From: SXRF01 sp964624555
Lineage (GTDB): Bacteria > Pseudomonadota > Alphaproteobacteria > Rickettsiales > SXRF01
NCBI GenBank assembly: GCA_964624555.1
Contig: CAZUXB010000025.1
Location: 1 to 32,697 of the forward strand
DNA: 32,697 bases
Reading direction: 5' to 3'
The notes beneath the pieces were generated by a model, which saw only the letters and a list, made by a program, of their open reading frames with translations, searched no databases and had not been told where the DNA came from. Position numbers and translations under genes: made by a program. Each line of letters opens with the position of its first letter. The first letter of the stretch is position 1. This document shows, one piece after another, positions 20,884-28,616 of this stretch.

Positions 20884-21925
20884 CCTTCCACCACCGCAAC
20901 TTCCGCGCATATTCCAACGGATCTTTTACATTCACCAAAGCACCCTCATCCCTGTTCAGCCAGTCATAGCTGCGCGTGAGCAAAAAGCGGAGTGCCGAAC
21001 CACGCAGCAGCAGTGAGAATGCCGCCTCTTCTTCCGAACTCATTGAACGTATTTCATTATAGCCCGCAAACAGCGCCTGCATGCGCTCTTTCACCAAACG
21101 GTGACGTTCATCAAAACACCATGAGTTTATTATGATAGCGAGGTCATAGGCCCAGAAATCATTGCACGAAAAATAAAAATCGATGACGCCGGAAAGCTCT
21201 GCTTTTTTCCCTAACGCTTTCGTAAAAAATACGTTGTCGGGAAAAAGATCGGCGTGGATCGTCCCGCGCGGCAAGTCACTTGGCCAATTATCGCTTAGGT
21301 AATTATATTCCTCCGCGATAAGTTTTTTCAGGCCCGGTTCTATTTCATCGACACGCTCGATTATGTCATCAATAATTTTTTCCCAGCCCTGCAGCGAGAG
21401 GTGGTTTTCACGCGTATGCGGAAAATCCATGGCACTGATGTGCATCTTCGCGGCGAGTGTTCCTAGCTGCAACAAGTGTTCGGGCAGAATATTTTTTATA
21501 CCATTACCCTCCAAAAAACTCACTATCAGCGCCGGTTTTTCCTTAAGGGCACAAAGAGTCCCGCCACTTTTATTTTGTATAGGTTGCGGGCAGGAAATAC
21601 CGCGCGCGTGCCACCACTGCATCAGCGCGGTAAAATAAGGCAGCTCGGACAGTTCAAAATGTTTTTCGAAGAGTGTGAGAATGTATTTGGTTTCCAAACA
21701 TCCCTTCCCCCCTTGCGGGGGAAGGTTAGGATGGGGGGTACTTGCGTGTGATTGCCCCCCACCCCGCCCCTCCCCCGCAAGGGGGGAGGGAGAAGTAAGG
21801 GTAAGTAGATAATTTGTGTTGGTCACACCTTCGGCGATAGGCTCGAAGGATTTAAGCGCACCAATATCATACTGCGCAAGCAGGCCTTCGATATCGGCTT
21901 GGGAAAGTTGGGTGTAGACAGCCAT
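20861..21925 (-). CDS. thrB: Homoserine kinase (APH-fold type) with inserted repeat
   Basis: A 354-residue protein of the alphaproteobacterial ThrB type, related to aminoglycoside phosphotransferases. It starts MAVYTQLSQADIEGLLAQYDIGALKSFEPIAEGVTNTNYLLT. YILTLFEKHF, the catalytic loop GTIHADLFPDNVFF (HxDxxxxN) and GVIDFYFSCNDFWAYDLAI (metal-binding D-F) follow. It phosphorylates homoserine for threonine synthesis. Residues about 45-75, rich in Pro and Gly (SPSPLAGEGRGGGQ...), are encoded by a palindromic element (21701-21791). They fall in the turn between two N-lobe strands. Without them the length (~323) is normal. The C-terminal residues lie in another hairpin. Confidence 0.93.
   Translation of the reverse strand: MAVYTQLSQADIEGLLAQYDIGALKSFEPIAEGVTNTNYLLTLTSPSPLAGEGRGGGQSHASTPHPNLPPQGGKGCLETKYILTLFEKHFELSELPYFTALMQWWHARGISCPQPIQNKSGGTLCALKEKPALIVSFLEGNGIKNILPEHLLQLGTLAAKMHISAMDFPHTRENHLSLQGWEKIIDDIIERVDEIEPGLKKLIAEEYNYLSDNWPSDLPRGTIHADLFPDNVFFTKALGKKAELSGVIDFYFSCNDFWAYDLAIIINSWCFDERHRLVKERMQALFAGYNEIRSMSSEEEAAFSLLLRGSALRFLLTRSYDWLNRDEGALVNVKDPLEYARKLRWWKEDDLMTR
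21701..21791. repeat. Family B palindromic element inside thrB
   Basis: About 91 bases with outer arms TCCCTTCCCCCCTTGCGGGGG and CCCCCGCAAGGGGGGAGGGA (one single-base difference in length) and a GGGGGG/CCCCCC inner pair. It shares the CCTCCCCCGCAAG core with 15521-15607. The frame stays open through it, so the true inserted length must be a multiple of three (about 90 or 93). Confidence 0.8.
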
Positions 21926-21927
21926 AA

Positions 21928-22006
21928 TAGTGGCGAGTAGTTAGTGATAAGTGGTAAGAAAAAAGTTTACTGTAACTAATCACTTATCACTTACCACTCA
22001 CCACTA
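21928..22006. repeat. Imperfect inverted repeat between thrB and sdhB
   Basis: TAGTGGCGAGTAGTTAGTGATAAG (21928-21951) matches the complement of 21983-22006 at 21 of 24 positions. The arms are made of degenerate TAGTGATAAGTGG-like repeats. It fills the entire spacer between sdhB and thrB. Confidence 0.7.
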
Positions 22007-22007
22007 C

Positions 22008-22808
22008 CTATACTATCCTCTCCACCAGCATCTTCTTGATCTCGGCAATCGCCCGCGCTGGGTTCAGTCCCTTAGGGCAGGTTTTCGCGCAGTTCATGAT
22101 GGTGTGGCAGCGATAGAGCTTGAACGGATCCTCAATTTCATCAAGGCGGTCGCCAGTGAATTCATCGCGGCTGTCGATTATCCAGCGGTAGGCATGCAGT
22201 AATATTGCCGGCCCCAGATAACGGTCGGAATTCCACCAGTAGCTCGGACAGGAGGTGGAGCAGCAAGCACAGAGGATACATTCATAGAGGCCATCAAGCT
22301 TCGCGCGCTCTTCCGGCGATTGCAGGCGCTCACGGTTAGCCGGTTGCGGTGTGCTGGTTTGCAGCCATGGTTTTATCGATTCATACTGGGCGTAGAAATG
22401 GGTCATATCGGGAACTAAGTCTTTTATCACCGCCATATGCGGCAGCGGATAGATATTCACATCTCCCTTCACTTCACCGATAGGTTTGATGCAGGCCAGT
22501 GTATTAGTACCGTCGATATTCATCGCGCAGCTACCGCAGATACCTTCGCGGCAGGAGCGGCGGAAAGTAAGGGTTGAATCGACCTCGTCCTTTATCTTGA
22601 TAAGGGCATCAAGCACCATCGGCGCGCAATCATCAAGATCGATTTCATAGCTATCAAGGCGTGGGTTTTTAACCTGCCCTTTATCGTCCTTGTCTTCCGG
22701 GTTATAGCGGTAAATATTGAATCTTTTGACCCTTTTAGTGTCGGCGGGCAGCTTGTGGGTTTTGCCTTTACCGACTCTGGAATTGGCGGGGAGCCTGAGT
22801 TCAACCAT
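22008..22808 (-). CDS. sdhB: Succinate dehydrogenase iron-sulfur subunit
   Basis: A 266-residue protein with all cluster ligands. The plant-type [2Fe-2S] set is Cys86, Cys91, Cys94 and Cys106 (RRSCREGICGSCAMNIDG). The C-terminal 4Fe-4S and 3Fe-4S cysteines are Cys177, 180, 183, 187 (ECILCACCSTSCPSYWWN) and Cys234, 240, 244 (CHTIMNCAKTCPKGLNP). It carries electrons from SdhA to quinone in the TCA cycle at the inner membrane. The start at 22808 has GAGGA upstream; the longer ORF from 22874 adds unrelated residues. sdhA, sdhC and sdhD are not here. Confidence 0.97.
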   Translation of the reverse strand: MVELRLPANSRVGKGKTHKLPADTKRVKRFNIYRYNPEDKDDKGQVKNPRLDSYEIDLDDCAPMVLDALIKIKDEVDSTLTFRRSCREGICGSCAMNIDGTNTLACIKPIGEVKGDVNIYPLPHMAVIKDLVPDMTHFYAQYESIKPWLQTSTPQPANRERLQSPEERAKLDGLYECILCACCSTSCPSYWWNSDRYLGPAILLHAYRWIIDSRDEFTGDRLDEIEDPFKLYRCHTIMNCAKTCPKGLNPARAIAEIKKMLVERIV

Positions 22809-22888
22809 AAAAATCCTCGAATATTGCTGGTGGGGTAAGCATGTGAATAGTAGCTGTTTTTCACATCCAATCAAGCACTAAAAAGAGG

Positions 22889-23728
22889 CTAATTTTTTAC
22901 AGCATCCTTAAAATCCGGCACGACAGGCAGGTGGTGCTTGCGTTTATATTCCACCTCATAGATAGCTTTCTGCAAGGCCACAAAACGCGCAGCGTTTGAG
23001 GGGTGGGTGGTAGAAATATATATCCCGTCCGGGTCTTCGATCGACATACGCCGCCAGATGTGGGCGGCTTTGTTTATGTCATACCCGGCCCGCGCCATGA
23101 CATAGAGCCCAACATAATCGGCCTCTTTCTCAAAATCGGCGCTATAGGCGAGCACTGCCAGTTGCGTTCCGGTCTTGGTACCTTCGTCGTGGGTGTTGAT
23201 ACCTTCGGAACTGGCGATAGCATCGGCTACCATCCCGGCCAGCATCCCGAATGTAGCATTTGTTTTCTGGGCTTTGACATGGCCCATCAGGTTATGGGCA
23301 AACTCATGACCCATTACCGTTGCCAGCTCATCATCACTTTCGACAAAACGCATCATTCCGGTATCAACAGTTATATTCTTGCCATCGGACGCAGCATTGA
23401 TTTCATCTTTCTGGCTGAGTCGGAAATAAAAATAGCAGCCATTATTTTCCATATGTATTTCACGGCAAATCTCAGCACCGGCTTTTTCGATACGGTCCCC
23501 TACCCGCTCAAATTGTTTGCGCATACCTTTGTGGTTGTGCCACGATTTTGGATTTCCGCCACGGGCATTTATCTCGTCAACCATGCGCTGCTGATTGGCT
23601 TCTTCGTTGCGAATTTCTGCAGAGGTAAGCTCTGGGCTATAGGTTTTCGGAGTCTGGCAGGAGGATAGGGAAATACATGAAAAGGTAGCAAACAAACTCT
23701 GGAAAAATATCTGCCTGCTTTTTGTCAT
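22889..23728 (-). CDS. M48 family metalloprotease lipoprotein
   Basis: A 279-residue predicted lipoprotein. LSSC (Cys24) is the lipobox after a short signal peptide. The zinc motif His141-E-F-A-His145 and the downstream glutamate Glu202 (FEKEADYVGLYVMARAGYD) are those of Ste24/HtpX/LoiP-type M48 peptidases. It ends with THPSNAARFVALQKAI, a conserved M48 block. It probably degrades misfolded envelope proteins from the periplasmic face of a membrane. It ends 81 bases before sdhB and starts 4 bases after the SapC-like gene stop, so transcription may continue from the tps locus. Confidence 0.9.
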   Translation of the reverse strand: MTKSRQIFFQSLFATFSCISLSSCQTPKTYSPELTSAEIRNEEANQQRMVDEINARGGNPKSWHNHKGMRKQFERVGDRIEKAGAEICREIHMENNGCYFYFRLSQKDEINAASDGKNITVDTGMMRFVESDDELATVMGHEFAHNLMGHVKAQKTNATFGMLAGMVADAIASSEGINTHDEGTKTGTQLAVLAYSADFEKEADYVGLYVMARAGYDINKAAHIWRRMSIEDPDGIYISTTHPSNAARFVALQKAIYEVEYKRKHHLPVVPDFKDAVKN

Positions 23729-23731
23729 TGG

Positions 23732-24505
23732 TCATTCCGATTTAGATTCCATGGCAGCCAGCATTTTCCAGTTGGAAACCGAGGCCAGTGCCAGGTAAAT
23801 AAACGGCATCCAGCCTTTATCCCGCAGGGCAAGAAAGGCTTTGTTGGGCAGTTCGTTCAGGACTTTTTCGTCGATCATCTGGAAGCCGGAGAGCTTGGCT
23901 TTTTTGCCAGAAGACAGAATCGCTTCTGAGTGGTAGGGCTGCAATAATTTATGCGCCCGGAGATCGGCACAGAAATTACGGGTAACGAGATGGTGCTGAT
24001 AGAAACTGGTGCAGAATTTCATCGCGTTGCGGGTAAATTCAGTAGGATCGCCCTGCTTGTTATACAGCATATTCGCCTCGCCCTGCTGTGCTTTACTAAA
24101 ACGCGGAGTAGCCTCATCGACACAAAGATATAATTTTTTGTCCTTCGGGTTTTCAGAAAAGATAAAGGGATACTGGCGGACATAGGCAGGTATATAAGTA
24201 TTTTTCTGCCATGAATTATCTTTTTTCACGAAATAATTTTCCTGTTCCAGCCCGACAATCGCAACCGGCATGGGCACATCACCGCCGCTAAAAACAATCG
24301 GGTAGGTTTTCGCAGCCTCGACAAATTCAATGGCATTCAGCGGGAGTGAATTAGTAGATTTAGCAAAAGAATAATCGGTTTCGGTACTGATTGAGGCCTG
24401 CAGGTGGCGGAGGGCATCAAGCGCCACCGGGCGGCGGTATAAAAGCGGCAAGCCGGAAGGAGTTGTTATTCCTTCCGGCTTGCTGTTGTCAGACCGTTTT
24501 GGCAT
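23732..24505 (-). CDS. SapC family protein
   Basis: A 257-residue protein of the SapC family. FAKSTNSLPLNAIEFVEAAKTYPIVFSG, PVAIVGLEQENYFV, YIPAYVRQYPFIF and KKLYLCVDEATPRF are the conserved blocks. The family is named after a Campylobacter S-layer-locus protein, but its biochemical role is unknown. No signal peptide is seen. It starts 8 bases after the tpsA stop without a clear ribosome site, so it is probably translationally coupled to tpsA. A 12-bp perfect hairpin (24450-24481) lies within codons 8-19. Confidence 0.85.
   Translation of the reverse strand: MPKRSDNSKPEGITTPSGLPLLYRRPVALDALRHLQASISTETDYSFAKSTNSLPLNAIEFVEAAKTYPIVFSGGDVPMPVAIVGLEQENYFVKKDNSWQKNTYIPAYVRQYPFIFSENPKDKKLYLCVDEATPRFSKAQQGEANMLYNKQGDPTEFTRNAMKFCTSFYQHHLVTRNFCADLRAHKLLQPYHSEAILSSGKKAKLSGFQMIDEKVLNELPNKAFLALRDKGWMPFIYLALASVSNWKMLAAMESKSE
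24450..24481. promoter_or_regulatory. Strong hairpin in the 5' coding part of the SapC-like gene
   Basis: AAGCCGGAAGGA and TCCTTCCGGCTT form a perfect 12-bp stem with an 8-base loop, starting about 24 bases inside the gene. It has no adjacent T-run, so it looks more like an mRNA stability or attenuation element than a terminator. Confidence 0.4.
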
Positions 24506-24513
24506 TAAGTTTA

Positions 24514-27500
24514 TTACTGCTGGTTAGTGTTGCAGGTTGCAGCATCAAAGCTGGTGCTGAAGCCTGAACCCAGGAAGTTATTACCGCAGTTCGGCTCACC
24601 ACCGGCTGCTGGTTCCAGTGAAGCGAGAGCCTGCTGGTTATCGCCACCGGCTGCTGGTTCAAGACCGGCAAGACCTTGTGGTCCAGTAGGCGGAGTTGGA
24701 GGAGTGGTTCCACCCGCTGATGGGCTTAACAGGCTGAGGTTCAAGCCATTAATATCGAATGCTGGTGGAGTTTCACCAGGATTGTTGGTGATTGTGCGGC
24801 CAGCATAAGAGAACAAGCCTACATTGCCATTGTCATCAAGGCGGCTGAGATTATCAGTTCCAAACAGGCTAAAGGTGGTCACCACAGGGAACGCTTTATA
24901 GAAAACGTTACCGATAGTTGGGATACCATCTTCAACGTCAGTGGTTATACCTTCAGCAGCGGCAAGATCAGCCGGAGTGAAGTCTTCGCCACGGATACCG
25001 TCAAAAGTCTGCTGGCTGGCATCAAGAGAATCAGCCTGGGCCAGTGAACCGCCTGCGAACATAGCGTCATTCTGCAATATGAAGTAGTGGTTCATATTAG
25101 AGAAGTCGCTGGTATCGCTTAAGAACTGCATAGAGCTGCCAGCACCGTCAACCAATACACCAATGTCACCACCAGTTATGGTAGTTCCACGCACCAGGGC
25201 ATTAGACAGGCTGCCACTTAGTGAGATTTCGGAATCAGACTGCTCTTTAGCATAAGAGTAGTAAGGATAGCTCACGATATCAATACCAATGCTGGTAGAA
25301 CCTTCCGATTCAGGATCGAAAACAGGGTTGGTTATGTTAGCAGCATCAATAAAGGCATCTACACTGTTATTAACAGTTATGCCGATATTGTTGTTCACAT
25401 AAGTATCACCGGTCAGAGTAGCATTATTGCTGGAATACAGATATGTCCCATAATAGTTATTGGTAAAACTATTGGTGTTATGGGATAGACCATCGCTGAA
25501 TGCAAAATACGCACCATAAGTGTTATCGTGAATATTGTTGTTATTGAACACTACATCAGCAGAGCTATAGATATCTGAACCAATATAACTGTCTCTTAAC
25601 TCGTTAGCAATAACGCGCAGGCCAGTTACAGTGTCCGCATAAAGACCATAGAAAGTATCTGTTACAGTGTTATTGCTCACAGTTGCCTGATTAACACCGG
25701 CAACATGGATACCGGTAGAAGCACCAGTAACAGTGTTATGGTCAATCAAAGCGTTATTGCTGAACACTTCTATACCAGCAAGTGTAAAGAAACTTTCAAA
25801 ATCAATATCAGGCGGCGAAATAAACAGGCTGCCGACAAATATACCATCCCCCCAGATATTGGTTATAGTATTGTGGAGTACAGAAGAAGAATTAGTACCG
25901 AGAACTACGATACCATTATTGTAATCGTCAATAGTGTTATAAGAAGCGGTGAAATTCTTTCCGCCTTCGTTATGGATCGCGTCACCACCGACTCCACCTT
26001 CGCTGTTGAAAGCAAAATTGTTGTGGGTCACATGCAGACCTTGCGCGTCATCCTGACTCCACACACCGTTATAAACATCATTGAAATTGTTGTGGGAAAT
26101 TATGTCGGAGCTGCCGCCGGAAACATAAACACCGGTTCCCAGACCGTTGAAGGTATTCGGGGTCCCAAGGCTGTTATCCACGCGTGACTGGGTAGTCTGC
26201 TGAAGCACGATACCAGTCTGGCTATTATTACCGTTGAAGCTATTGCCGTATATTCTCACCAGAGTTGAACCAGCATTGGAGAAGATACCCGTACCGTTAT
26301 TTTCAAAAGTGTTGTTAGAGATAAGCGGGTTGGTAGCAGTTTCCAGATCCAGACCATAAGCTGCATCAGAAACCTTAGAATTAAGAAGTTTGAAATTGTT
26401 GGTACCATTTGCAGATATAGCAACATAACCACCTTCAACAGCAAGGTCAGTAAGGGTGATTTTGTTCTGGCCATTTACATTCACAACCGGGAAAGTATCA
26501 GAAGCCGGAGCCTGAATCTTAGTATTAGCAGCGCCCTGACCCTGAATGGTGAATTTGCTCTGGTCAACAGTTACTGCTTCGGTCCAGGTACCAGTACCGA
26601 GAATGAGGAGCGCTCCATTTACGGAGTCACCTACTGCATCAATAGCGTTCTGGATGAAACCGGTAGTATCCTGATGGAGGGTTACAGTTTTACCGGAAAG
26701 AACGTTAGCAGTAGTTGAACCGAAGCGGCCGGTGTTGTTGATATCAACGTCAGAAAACTGACTCTTGATAGTGCTGTTGCTCAATTTCACCTTATTGGTG
26801 TTAACAGTTATCTTACCACCTTTGGTGCTGATATCAGCATTGCCCATCTGCAGGCTGTTGGCAGCGTTGATGGTCACCGCGCCTTTGGTAGAAGCGCCAG
26901 CAAAAGAAGATCTAATATCGGCTTCAATAACTGCTGTTGCGCCAGCATTTATAGTGAGCGAACCAATGCCGGACCAAACAAGGTCAGCAAGCAGACTCAC
27001 GTTATTGATAGCAGATTCAACAACATTAGTGCCACCCTGCAAGGTTGCAGCAATAGGTGCAAAATTTACATAATGGTCAGTTCCGAAGAAATGGTCAACG
27101 AAAGCACCGATGTAAAGATTGTTTGGATCGAGCAACAAGGTACCAGCTTCACCAGCAAAAGCATGCAGGTCAGCGGTGCCATTATAACCAAGATCACCAT
27201 GTGATGAAACTTCAGCAAGGCCACCGTTACCACCGTTAACACCGCCAGTGCCAAGTATGGAGCCGTTAAAATCAGTTACTTCATCAGACCAGACAACAGA
27301 AGTACCACCGTTACCAGTGTCAGTTGCGCTTACATCGATTTTGGAATCGGAATCAACCGATACTTTTTTAGCGTGGGCGAGAGTGCCGCCGCCCTGATAA
27401 TCGCCACCTATTTTTACTGAACCGCCACCGTTTTTGCCGCTGGCATTTATGTCAGCAGCAGCGAGGGTGATATTTTCTCCGGTCACAGTTACTTTGCCGC

Positions 27501-28428
27501 CAGTTTTACCGGAAGCATTGATTTTCCCTGACAGTTTTACGTTACCGTCACCACCGTCAAGAACTACTGTACCGCCTTCCATATGGGCGGAGCTGGCTTC
27601 GATGATACCGGTGTTGTTAATTACGTTGTCAACTACACCTTTGGCAACTTTAGCGGTCATCAGAACCTTGCCGCTACCGACAGATACGATACCAGAGTTG
27701 TCTACACCGCTGGCCGTAGCAGTAGCTTCCTTATCAAGGGCGAAGCTATAGAGATTGTCGCCGTAGAAATCTACGCTTGCGGTCTGTGCGCTGGCAAGGG
27801 CTACAGTACCGAGGTTAGCCTGAATAACGCCATCATTGCGCACGCTTGGGGCAACGAGTGCAACCAAGCCGCCATCCGCGGCAGTGATAGTACCTTTGTT
27901 AATGATGGCAGCATCAGCTTTACCGGCCACAGAAAGGTTTACTTTACCAGCTAGGAAATCAGCGTCAGTTGTATCAGCGGTGCTGGCAATAAGCCCGGCT
28001 ACGTCAACACGGGAATCTTTACCAAAAAATACGCCGCTTGGGTTTACCACCATCAGCTTGCCGTTGGCAGAAAGGCTGCCAAGAATCTGGGTCGGGTTAC
28101 CATCGGTAATACGGTTAAGGGCTACAGAATTAGAAGATGGTTGTACAAACTTGGTGGATTCACCATTCAGGATATCAAAATTTTTCCAGTTAATGATCGC
28201 TTTGTCCGATCCCTGATTAACTACCAGATTACCAGCCGAAGGGGTGCTGATATTTATGTTACCGGCAACCACCTGGGCACCGGTCGGGTTAGCGTAGGCA
28301 TTGCTCGCCTGGCTTAACACAAAAGCCGCCGAAGCACATAACAGACGGGAAAGGTTATGTTTCTTCGACGCACTAGACACCGCGGCCTTAGCATTGTTTA
28401 CAAATGGATTTTTGGCTTCCTGACGCAT
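24514..28428 (-). CDS. Two-partner secretion exoprotein (TpsA, filamentous haemagglutinin family)
   Basis: A 1304-residue secreted protein. An extended, basic N-terminus leads into a hydrophobic signal (LLCASAAFVLSQASNAYA). The TPS domain (about residues 47-200) has GNLVVNQGSDKAIINWKNFDI, ILGSLSANGKLMVVNPSGVFFG and VDVAGLIAST, the haemagglutinin-activity site pattern. Residues ~240-560 are a filamentous beta-helix. Residues ~600-1100 hold many N-N/G-rich turns (SNNTF, HNNFND, SNNTVTDTFYGLYAD), a right-handed parallel beta-helix of the NosD/pectate lyase kind. The C-terminus repeats LEPAAGG twice and ends in a Cys-containing segment. No toxin domain is visible. It follows tpsB after 188 bases. 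Confidence 0.92.
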   Translation of the reverse strand: MRQEAKNPFVNNAKAAVSSASKKHNLSRLLCASAAFVLSQASNAYANPTGAQVVAGNINISTPSAGNLVVNQGSDKAIINWKNFDILNGESTKFVQPSSNSVALNRITDGNPTQILGSLSANGKLMVVNPSGVFFGKDSRVDVAGLIASTADTTDADFLAGKVNLSVAGKADAAIINKGTITAADGGLVALVAPSVRNDGVIQANLGTVALASAQTASVDFYGDNLYSFALDKEATATASGVDNSGIVSVGSGKVLMTAKVAKGVVDNVINNTGIIEASSAHMEGGTVVLDGGDGNVKLSGKINASGKTGGKVTVTGENITLAAADINASGKNGGGSVKIGGDYQGGGTLAHAKKVSVDSDSKIDVSATDTGNGGTSVVWSDEVTDFNGSILGTGGVNGGNGGLAEVSSHGDLGYNGTADLHAFAGEAGTLLLDPNNLYIGAFVDHFFGTDHYVNFAPIAATLQGGTNVVESAINNVSLLADLVWSGIGSLTINAGATAVIEADIRSSFAGASTKGAVTINAANSLQMGNADISTKGGKITVNTNKVKLSNSTIKSQFSDVDINNTGRFGSTTANVLSGKTVTLHQDTTGFIQNAIDAVGDSVNGALLILGTGTWTEAVTVDQSKFTIQGQGAANTKIQAPASDTFPVVNVNGQNKITLTDLAVEGGYVAISANGTNNFKLLNSKVSDAAYGLDLETATNPLISNNTFENNGTGIFSNAGSTLVRIYGNSFNGNNSQTGIVLQQTTQSRVDNSLGTPNTFNGLGTGVYVSGGSSDIISHNNFNDVYNGVWSQDDAQGLHVTHNNFAFNSEGGVGGDAIHNEGGKNFTASYNTIDDYNNGIVVLGTNSSSVLHNTITNIWGDGIFVGSLFISPPDIDFESFFTLAGIEVFSNNALIDHNTVTGASTGIHVAGVNQATVSNNTVTDTFYGLYADTVTGLRVIANELRDSYIGSDIYSSADVVFNNNNIHDNTYGAYFAFSDGLSHNTNSFTNNYYGTYLYSSNNATLTGDTYVNNNIGITVNNSVDAFIDAANITNPVFDPESEGSTSIGIDIVSYPYYSYAKEQSDSEISLSGSLSNALVRGTTITGGDIGVLVDGAGSSMQFLSDTSDFSNMNHYFILQNDAMFAGGSLAQADSLDASQQTFDGIRGEDFTPADLAAAEGITTDVEDGIPTIGNVFYKAFPVVTTFSLFGTDNLSRLDDNGNVGLFSYAGRTITNNPGETPPAFDINGLNLSLLSPSAGGTTPPTPPTGPQGLAGLEPAAGGDNQQALASLEPAAGGEPNCGNNFLGSGFSTSFDAATCNTNQQ

Positions 28429-28493
28429 AATCTTTACTTTCCCCTAACAAAAATTGATGTAATTAAATAATACTTAAAATCGAGCTGCGGTAC

Positions 28494-28521
28494 ATCTAAC
28501 CTATTTTCCCTGCCCGGTCAA
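28494..28521 (-). promoter_or_regulatory. Possible promoter of tpsA
   Basis: On the minus strand TTGACC (28516-28521), 16 bases, then TTAGAT (28494-28499). The -35 is good and the -10 poor. The rest of the 188-base tpsB-tpsA spacer (28429-28616) is AT-rich with no other recognisable signal. AGGGGA lies about 12 bases before the tpsA ATG. Confidence 0.3.
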
Positions 28522-28616
28522 GAGTTATTAACAGTATTTTAATAAAATTATTAAATAATTAATCTATTGTTAATATTTAACCTATAAATCCCGACCTTTT
28601 CACAGCTCTGTAAAAA

